Assembly (NCBI GenBank): GCA_016748015.1
Contig: JAAOMT010000436.1
Location: forward strand, 1,424,847-1,488,846
Origin: Geosiphon pyriformis
Taxonomy: Eukaryota; Glomeromycota; Glomeromycetes; Archaeosporales; Geosiphonaceae
Direction of reading: 5' to 3'
Length of the DNA stretch: 64,000 nt
Of this stretch, positions 57,000 through 64,000 are shown piece by piece; the stretch's first letter is position 1, and each line of letters begins with the position of its first letter. The notes below the pieces were generated by a model that worked only from the letters and a program-made list of their open reading frames with translations, did no database searches and was not told the origin of the DNA. A program made the translations under genes and the position numbers.

Positions 57000-58300
57000 T
57001 TTGTTATATTGTTGGGTTGAAATGTTTTTAGATTTGTCTCATTCATGACAAACTATCAGCATTTCCGTTGTTTTTTCTCTTTTTATAATGTATAGTGTAA
57101 ATATATGATAATAGTGCCATTTTCTATCTTGATTGTTTTTTATCTTCAAATTCCTGTTTATGAAGTGCTATTAATCTCTTGTGGTCTATGTATACATTAA
57201 ACTTCTGGCTCAAGTATTCACTTCATTTTATGACTGTCCAATAAATTGCTAAATGTTCTAATTCTAGTGTTCCATAATTTCTTTCAGCTGGAGTTAAATC
57301 TTGGCTAGCATATGTGACTAGATGTTCTCTTTTATCCAGTCTTTTCTGTGATAGTACTGCTTCCAATGCTTGGTCTGATGCATCAATGATAATGATAAAT
57401 GGTTTATTGTGATCTGGATAGATCAGTACTGGAGCTTGTATAAGCTTTTTTCTTAGAATATCAAAAGCTTCTTGTTGTGCTTTTGTTCATTTGTATTTCA
57501 CATTCTTGGTTTGGAGATGATTAAGTGGTTGGGCTATCTTGAAAAAGTTTTTGATGAAGCATTGATAATAGCCTACAAATCCCAAAAATGACTTTAACTC
57601 TATTATATTGGTTAGTACTGGAAAGTTCTTGACTATTTCTATCTTTTCTGGATCCATTTTGATGCCGTTTTTGCTTACTATGTGCCCTAAAAAGTTTAAT
57701 TCTGTCTTGCCAAAGAAGCACTTATTGGCATTTAACTTTAGTCCTACTTGTCATAGTCTTTTAAACACTTGTTGTAGATGATGCAAATGATTATCAAATG
57801 TTTTGGAGAACACATTGGTGTTATCTAAATAAATGACTACTGATTTCCACAATAAGCCAGTATATACTATTTCTATTAGCCGCTGAAATGTGGCTGGAGC
57901 ATTTGTTAAGCCGAATGGCATCACTTTGAATTCAAAATTTCCTTCCTGTATTGTGAATGCAGTTTTTTTTTTGTCTACTGAATCTATGACAACTTGTCAG
58001 TAACCACTATCTAAATCCAATGTTGAGAATCATTTGTTTCTACCAAAAGCATTGAATAATTCCTGAATCCATGGAATTGGATAGTTATTTCCATGCATGA
58101 CTCCATTAAGCTTTCTGTAGTCCATGCAAAAACAGATTTTCCCATTTTTTTTCAGACGAGTACTACTGGTGATAACCATGGGCTCATTGATGGCTGAATT
58201 AATCTGTTGTCAAGCATCTGGTTGATTTCTTGACAAATGATCTCATGGCTGGTGGGTGGTACTCTGTATGCTCATTTTTTTATTAGCATAGCATCTCCAG
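57000..58300 (-). pseudogene. Reverse transcriptase and RNase H
   Basis: The RT start (INQMLDNRLIQPSMSPW) is in the dUTPase frame. After the A-run slip near 58145 it continues as FCMDYRKLNGVMHGNNYPIP, FSTLDLDSGY with TGA for Trp, FEFKVMPFGLTNAPATFQ and VVIYLDNTNVFS. The catalytic YLDD has become YLDN (57820-57822). RNase H follows: FIIIIDASDQALEAVLSQK, YASQDLTPAERNYGTLELEH, YIDHKRL and NGNADSLS. Several TGA codons stand for Trp (GRNK/FSTLD, YK/TKAQQ, VIK/SEYL) and for Arg. Confidence 0.9.
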
Positions 58301-58313
58301 TTTTGATTTGGTG

Positions 58314-59867
58314 TTAGATGATATCAGTTCTGCCAAATTCATTCTTACTGATGAAGATGTTATTGAACTTGTTGAGCAACATCTTCAGTTGCATGCATTG
58401 AAGTGAGTCTAGATTGTCCATGTTCATTTGTTTCAATTGTTTTGGTTGGAGCAAATAACATTCATTTCGTCTATATATTGTTTGTGATGTGATGTCAACA
58501 TATCCACAAAGCTGTGGAAAGTCCAGAATGGGGTTTGGTGGTTGGTTCTCTATTTCAGTAGTTAAATGTCCTATGATGATTCTTTCTGGTATCTCTATAA
58601 CTTTTCTGGTGTTGTTGTAAATAGGAATTTTAATGTGGCTATAGTTTCTGGCTGGTATGTGGAGATTGATGAGTCCAATTTTTCCTAATTCACAACATGC
58701 TGCTTCTGCCTCAAAAATCTGGTTCTGATTCTTCACTTTCCTTTCTATGACTACTATATACTGGTCATATGGTGGAATAGAAATTGGTTGACTGGTAGAG
58801 ATAATTTCTCCCTTGTCAATAATCTCTTCTTCCACCATATTAACTGGTATATCTACTCTACCCATTGATCCAAATCTCTGTATTCCTTTAGCTGTGATCC
58901 CTAATTCTTCTCTGTTTTCTACTGACACTAGTTGAGCTATTTTGATCAGAGACAGAAATATTGCCTGTGCTATCTTTTCATTTGGCTCTATTACATAGGC
59001 CTTTTCTGAATTATTTTGTAGCATAGCAATGATATTTTCCACATATTCTGCATCAATTATTTCTCTTCTAATGTTGATTCCTCTTTTGGCTAGACTATTT
59101 TTAGATACTAGTTGAACCATTGTGGTTGCTGGAATTTCCAGTGCTAATTTCAGATCAATACAAGTACATGAGTGTAGTTTTAATTTGATGGCATCTTTTC
59201 CAGGATATCTCAGATCAAATCCTGCATCAGTATTATGCGCATGCTCTGGCATGATATCTTCATTATTGTTACTGAATCACTTTAGCTCTTGCTTCTTAGT
59301 GAGTTCAGGGAGCACTATAAATATTTCGGAGTTTGGATCTGAGTCCAAATTGCTATTATTTTTGTTGCCATATTGAATAGAGCTGGAACCGGTGTTTTTG
59401 TCATCATTATTGTTGGAATTTGAATCAGGATTGAAAATTGATTCTGATTTTGATGTGCAGCTGCTGATTGGTTCTTTTTCTTCTGGGATCATGTAGATCA
59501 TGCAGATTGGTGGGTTGTAAATGAGATCACACTTATTACAATATTGAAAGTCACATGGAATCAAACAGTAGTTACATAGTCGAGTGTTTAGCTGTACTAG
59601 CCACTGCTTCTGCTTCTCTTTTGTGGGTGCCAAGTTTTGGTAATGCTCATGGAAATTTTCTGGGTTGGTTTCCATGTTGAGAAAGACATCTGGATTTGGA
59701 ATGAGAATGATGTCAACCTGTTTAGGTGAGTTGTTTTTAATCTCCAAAATTTCACTGGGCGTGGCTCCTTGGACTTTGGTATTCACCATTCGCCAGATCT
59801 TGTTTTCATCATGTGGGTAGCCATCCAATCGGTTAATTGCTCTATGCCAAGCTGCTGTTATGGGCAT
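58314..59867 (-). pseudogene. dUTPase domain with N-terminal linker inside gypsy pol
   Basis: In frame with the protease upstream. 59867-59277 encodes a Cys-containing linker (CNYCLIPCDFQYCNKCDLIY) and an acidic Ser/Asn tail. A TGA in place of Trp separates it from the dUTPase (about 59264-58860). Trimeric dUTPase motifs occur in order: HNTDAGFDL (1), SKNSLAKRGI (2), EIIDAEYVENI with the catalytic Asp and uracil-stacking Tyr (3), NEKIAQAIFL (4) and the Gly-rich KGIQRFGSMG (5). About 180 residues of unknown role follow before RT. dUTPases remove dUTP and so limit uracil entry into cDNA. Retroviral elements with pro-dut-pol order are known, but this layout is uncommon in fungal gypsy elements to my knowledge. 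Confidence 0.88.
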
Positions 59868-60099
59868 GCCATGACTTACCTAGTCACTGATAAGAATCGT
59901 GTATTGGCATAAAGTGTTGCATGTTCCTTCTTGACCAGGAATGTCATTCCATATCTTTTTGTTAAGTAGCTATTTGCCACAAGTAAGACATGGTTCGTTG
60001 TTCTACTTGTCTTGGTGCTTTGGATATCTGTAGTATTCACGATGACATGATTTGCAGTAGTAATGTGTTTGCATTCAGTGGTCTTTATCTGGCGCAATC

Positions 60100-60950
60100 T
60101 ATGCTTCTATGGACGAAAGTTTCTTTCCATAGTCTTTGCATTTAAGTGGAATGAATGGTGGCTGTGGCAGTAGCTGGTGAATGGAATATGAACTTGTCCA
60201 CCCTTTGGTTGTGTTTTTTGTTGGTTTGATTTCTTCAAGTACATTTTCTTCTCTTTTCTTCCCTTTCCCTTTTTCTTCCCAGCTTATTGTTAGTAGCAAC
60301 TCGCTTTAGTTGTCATCAGTCCAAGCATTGATGGTGGTTCTCCAGGTATGTTCTTCTCTTTGTTTTTCTTTTTCATTATTGTTGTTGTCCCATGAGAGTA
60401 TTGGCAGCAGTTCATTATGGTTGCTGTCAGCCCATGAGACTTGATAGACTTCCCAGGTAGGTTTTTTCTCTTCTTTCTCAAACTCAATAAGTGGTGCTGG
60501 TATGTTGATGGTTTTAAGGTGGCCGCACGTGGCTGGTATGCATGTATGTTGACTATTTTGGCTGAGTTGGAGCTTTTGCATGGTCCAATCCAGTATGGTG
60601 TTTATTTTAGTGAGCCAGTTATTATCAATTAGTGCTTGGTATTGAGTGGCTTTTATTACCAAAACTTTGATAGGAACTATAATGCCATTGACTTCAAATG
60701 AGAAGTCATCAATCTCACCAATAGAAGTTTTGGTTATTCCATCAGCTGTGATAATTCTTGCACTGGCAGCTCTGTCAATTCAGCAACTTAATTAATCTAT
60801 GAGTTGTTTGGTGATAATGCTGCCTGCTGATCCACTATCCAAGATCAGTTTGATATACTGACTATCAACTTTGGCATCAGTATACATCGTGGTTATTGGT
60901 TTAGTGTCCAGAGTGGTCCCACTGAACAATGAAACTGACATAATTTCTTC
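60100..60950 (-). pseudogene. Retropepsin-type aspartic protease
   Basis: The active-site motif LILDSGSAGSIIT has its Asp codon at 60837-60839. It is followed by SIGEIDDFSFEVNGIIVPIK and NWLTKINTILDWTMQKLQ, the usual flap and C-terminal half of gypsy proteases. The frame is shared with Gag and dUTPase, implying one polyprotein. A Cys-pair segment (HYYCKSCHREYY...EPCLTCGK) follows at about 60060-59960. Stops include TAG for Trp at about 60013. Confidence 0.85.
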
Positions 60951-61099
60951 AAGTTCGAATGGGAATATGGCAGCAAGTGATTCATCTTCGGTGCTGGTGG
61001 CTGGTGGAATGTTGTGGGTAAGTGGCTTCTAGTTAGTTTCCTGTTTGCTGGATGCAGCATTTTCTGGGGTAACCAGAAGACTTAAGTAGTTCTGAGAAC

Positions 61100-63305
61100 T
61101 TGGGTTTTGGTTATATCTGGTTCCTAAACTCTACTGGCATGATTCTAATGATTAATTTGTTGAACTGAGAATTAGTTGGTAAATTACCATTGCCAATCTC
61201 CAGTTTTGGGTTACTTTGGATCTGGGATTTCCAAATGTTATTGTAGCTGGGTTTTGTGGTGGTGTTTGAATTGATTGTTGTAATTGATAGACTATTTGTG
61301 GCTGCAGTTGATATATTATAAGTGGCTGCAGTTGATATACTGGTGTTTGATAGATTGGTGGCAGCATCATTGGCAGATAAGTAGTTTGATATTGATTTTG
61401 ATTTAAGTAATGATTCGGAGTTGGGAACCAGCGATTGGAATTCCAATATTGATTTCCTGATTGTGGATTACTATAAGCATAGCAATCAGCTTTAAAGTGA
61501 TCTTGTTTACCACAATTGTGACAAATTCGCATTTTTTGTTGCCATGGCTGATTTGTTGATGATGATGGATGCGACTGATTTTGGAAACAATTTGTGTTTC
61601 TCTGATTATTACATCATTGAGGAGGCTGATAAATTGGGCGATTGTCAACTAAGTATCTCTCTAATTTCTAATTAATGAAATCACTAAATTGTTTCAGTTT
61701 TGAATTCAAGTCGGATGATCCATTCATTACTAAATTCACAGCTTGGGCATGGTTGGCTTCTAACTCAGCAGCTTCAAAATCTTTAATCTGAGTGACTGTG
61801 GTAGGAAGATCTACTGGATGCATTGGATATACTTGTTAGAATATGCTGCTGCATAAGCCTCTAATGAACTGATTTAAGATTTGTGGCACTGTAAAGTAAT
61901 TAGCTTAGATAGCTTGTATTTAGCACAGATTTCTGTGAAAGCATCCCAAGTAGATAGTGACTGCTTCTGTGTCCCCTTGTTTTAGGATGGTAAAAGTACT
62001 TGCCAGGCAGTTGATGCTGTTATTATTACTGAAATATCTTAGGAATTCTGTTTTAAATGCATTAAAATTTTGGGATTTCTGGGCCAAGCTATAATACCAT
62101 GAGTTGGTGGTATCCTTTAGAAAATATGAGATAACTTGCATTGTTCTTGCATTATCCCAATTATTTACAGTGATGGCTTTGGTAATATCATTGATTCATG
62201 CCTGGGTGTTGTTTTCTTTGCTGGTGAACTTCTCAAGTTTTGCAATTGGTGCAAAAGCCATTGGCACGATCAGTTACTATTGTTGTATTGGTGGTTGAAG
62301 TGGTTGTTGCAGTTGCTGAACCAGTTGCTGGATAAGTTGCTGTAGTGGTGGCTGTTGAAGGAGTATTTGCTGCTGTTGAATTAGTTCAACAATCAGTTCA
62401 ATTAGTGACTGATTGATGATGATATTCAGAGGTAAGTTTTGTTGATTAATTAAGTCAGAGTTTCAATTGTTTTGATTTGTTGGTGTTTGGATATTCAGAG
62501 TTTTAACTTCCAGATTTTCTAAATTTAGATTTTGCTAAGTCTGAAAGTTCGGGGTTCCAAAGTCTGGATTTTCAGGAATCGGGTTCTGGTAAGTAAATTC
62601 TTGATCTTCAAATTCTTTTTCTTTTTCCTGTTTTTCCTCTGATTCTGTTATTTTCCAGGAACTTGTGGTTCCGAAATCTGGCTGAGGTGGTGGGTATCAA
62701 AATCCTGATGGCATTGGCGATCACGATTTAAATCCTTCAAAGTAATTGCCATAAGTTCCCAATAATTCTGCTTTCTTTTGTTTACTTTGGAATGGAAGTC
62801 GTCCAAATATTGATGTTGTGTGTAATACTGATGTGCCTGTTGATGAGATGTTGATGGTGCTTCCTAGAGTGTAATGATATAATGGATTTGTTGGTGATTC
62901 AACTCTGGTTTTCTTCCAAGTAGGTGGTAGTATTTGTCTTAGTGTTACTGCTAGTGTTTGTAATTTTCTCTTGCCTTTGTCCACATAAGTAATAGGGAAT
63001 TGTTGTTGTGTGTATCTCTCAATGGTTTGATTGATTTCCTTAATGATTGGTGTGAAACTGTAGTTTCTTGGGAAGCTAGTGTGTTGAAATAATTCTGTAT
63101 AAAAATTTTTCCTTGTGGTTTCAATGTTAACTGTTCCTCCTAAGCAGTCTGTGATTTTATCATTGACATAGAAGTTAAAAGCTGATTTTGCTGGGAAATA
63201 ATTATTGTTTAATCCTAACTGTTGGCTATACTGTTAGCTATACTGTTGAAACAAGAATTTGGCAAATCCTAAATGGTTTGCTCCTATGTTTTCTGATTCT
63301 GCCAC
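61100..63305 (-). pseudogene. Gag polyprotein with CCHC zinc knuckle
   Basis: The frame begins at 63305 with GTG, probably a mutated ATG (GTG GCA GAA). It reads ENIGANHLGFAKFLFQQYS, an imperfect 12-bp duplication containing a TAA, then NNYFPAKSAFNFYVNDKITD, a Gln-rich tract (62400-62290), the capsid-like block ISYFLKDTTNSWYYSLAQKS and EFLRYFSNNNSINCLA (62141-61920), and the knuckle CHNCGKQDHFKADC (61523-61482). Gag packages the RNA. Stops occur at Trp and Gln positions (for example TGA in NTQA/INDI near 62200). The sequence resembles Gag proteins I associate with Rhizophagus. Confidence 0.85.
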
Positions 63306-63367
63306 CTTTGAATGATTGCTGTTGGTGCTGGTTCTCTGTAGGATTATACCTCACAGAAAGCACTAAA

Positions 63368-64000
63368 TGTTACAGGTAATGGGTTGGGGTCTCAAAGTAA
63401 TTAACAAAACCCATAACTTGGTGCTCAAGACTGTTGTCGAGGATGAAAATCTGAAGATGTGTTTATCTGAAGGTTTATTGGTTGAGTCCTTTGTATAATG
63501 GACAGAGATTCAGTGGTAATGGTTTTATCCGTAGCTTCCCAAAACCACAGTTTCATCAATTTTTTTTTCAGCATAATGGCTGGTGTTTCTCCTGGTAAGC
63601 TAATCTCAATCGAGTGTCTTACCCTTATTTCTGGGTCTTTTACCAGTGTTATATTCTAACATCAGTATCCTGCGTGTTAATCCTTAATAGAGTTAGTAAT
63701 AACAACAATTAAGACAAGAAAATGAAAAAGATAACATAAAAAAATAAGCCAAGGCAATGAGCAAGTTAGTATTCTGTCAATAGCCATAATCAAGAGCTAT
63801 TGTTCTAGTGTGGTTAGTTATCAAATGCTATCAACATAGAGTGTTGATAGTGAAGAGTGGATTTGGATGGTAAATATTTTATTTATTCAATATTTGTGAA
63901 TAGAAGATTTCTAACTAAAGGATTCTGCTCTTTCTTACTTCTAGCACTATTATTATATATACATAATTTGGATTCTATGAGATCGCTTACATTCTTGAGC
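63368..64000 (-). repeat. 5' LTR (partial, cut by window end)
   Basis: Begins TGTTACAGG and aligns with 54008-54640 with few differences ('gtgctcaagactgttgtc', 'gagtcctttgtataatgg', 'agagctattgttc'). The high identity of the two LTRs suggests a fairly recent insertion despite the stops. The palindromic array starts at the window edge. Confidence 0.9.

Larger units (their letters stand above)
54008..64000 (-). mobile_element. Ty3/gypsy retrotransposon encoding a dUTPase (5' LTR runs past window end)
   Basis: Reads right to left: 5' LTR (63368 to beyond 64000), Gag, protease, dUTPase, RT, RNase H, integrase, a post-integrase ORF, and 3' LTR (54881-54008). The order protease-RT-RNase H-integrase defines Ty3/gypsy. 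Gag through dUTPase are in one frame. A one-base loss in an A-run near 58145 shifts RT, and a second frame change lies near 57000. Catalytic changes (YLDD to YLDN; integrase Glu to Lys) and many TGA/TAG/TAA stops show it is dead. It inserted in LINE copy 3 at 54007. I did not find a tRNA-complementary primer site next to the 5' LTR. Confidence 0.92.

Noticed and set aside
63330-63367. tRNA-primer binding site next to the 5' LTR
   Set aside because: The minus-strand sequence after the LTR (TTTAGTGCTTTCTGTGAGG) does not begin with TGG or match a tRNA 3' end I recognise. Self-priming is possible but cannot be shown here.
54008-64000. Endogenous retrovirus because of the dUTPase and extra ORF
   Set aside because: No envelope features are visible, Gag and pol are of fungal Ty3/gypsy type, and the extra ORF lacks a signal peptide or membrane segment.

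Overview
The window looks like nuclear DNA of an arbuscular mycorrhizal (Glomeromycotina, Rhizophagus-like) fungus. The grounds are very low G+C, islands of intron-bearing fungal genes (introns of about 65-105 nt) in an AT-rich sea of decayed transposons, remnants of zinc-ribbon (W.C..GHEW) proteins, and LTR elements whose Gag resembles Gag proteins I associate with Rhizophagus. The genus is an inference.

Only two host genes look intact, both on the minus strand. CPA2 (23301-27271) is the large subunit of arginine-specific mitochondrial carbamoyl-phosphate synthase, in six exons with one GC-AG intron. A YND1-like Golgi apyrase (41928-44521) has two exons. Between and beside them lie three decayed host-derived pieces: a zinc-ribbon repeat fragment (37.3-37.8 kb, plus), an unrecognised multi-exon gene (37.8-39.1 kb, minus) and a broken copy of NSE1, the SMC5/6 RING-like subunit (40.16-41.24 kb, plus).

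The rest is transposon. Left to right: a lone or edge-cut LTR (1-464); about 3 kb of featureless AT-rich DNA; an AT-decayed MULE split by LINE copy 1 (3849-10604, minus); LINE copy 2 (about 12.2-19.0 kb, plus); an AT-decayed ORF1-only element C (19.8-22.6 kb) carrying its own decayed solo LTR and a 120-bp LINE-tail insertion; CPA2; a MULE (27.86-30.12 kb); two ORF1-only elements A and B in direct order (30.84-36.4 kb), A carrying a perfect solo LTR with 4-bp target duplications; the degraded host genes; YND1; then LINE copy 3 (from about 45.27 kb, plus), broken by an internally deleted Ty3/gypsy element (48632-51271) and by a second Ty3/gypsy element that runs off the window (54008-64000, minus). 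This last element encodes a dUTPase domain between protease and reverse transcriptase.

The LINE family has an ORF1 (RRM-like plus CCHC knuckle) and an ORF2 (AP endonuclease, RT, RNase H, CCHC) joined by a 4-nt ATGA overlap. The ORF1-only elements share the LINE 3' tail, so they are probably mobilised by it. Copies keep their reading frames over kilobases yet contain many in-frame stops, mostly TGA where sister copies have Trp. Three stop positions are shared by all three diverged LINE copies. Comparison of repeat copies shows nearly pure C-to-T/G-to-A decay, which explains much of the AT-rich sea.
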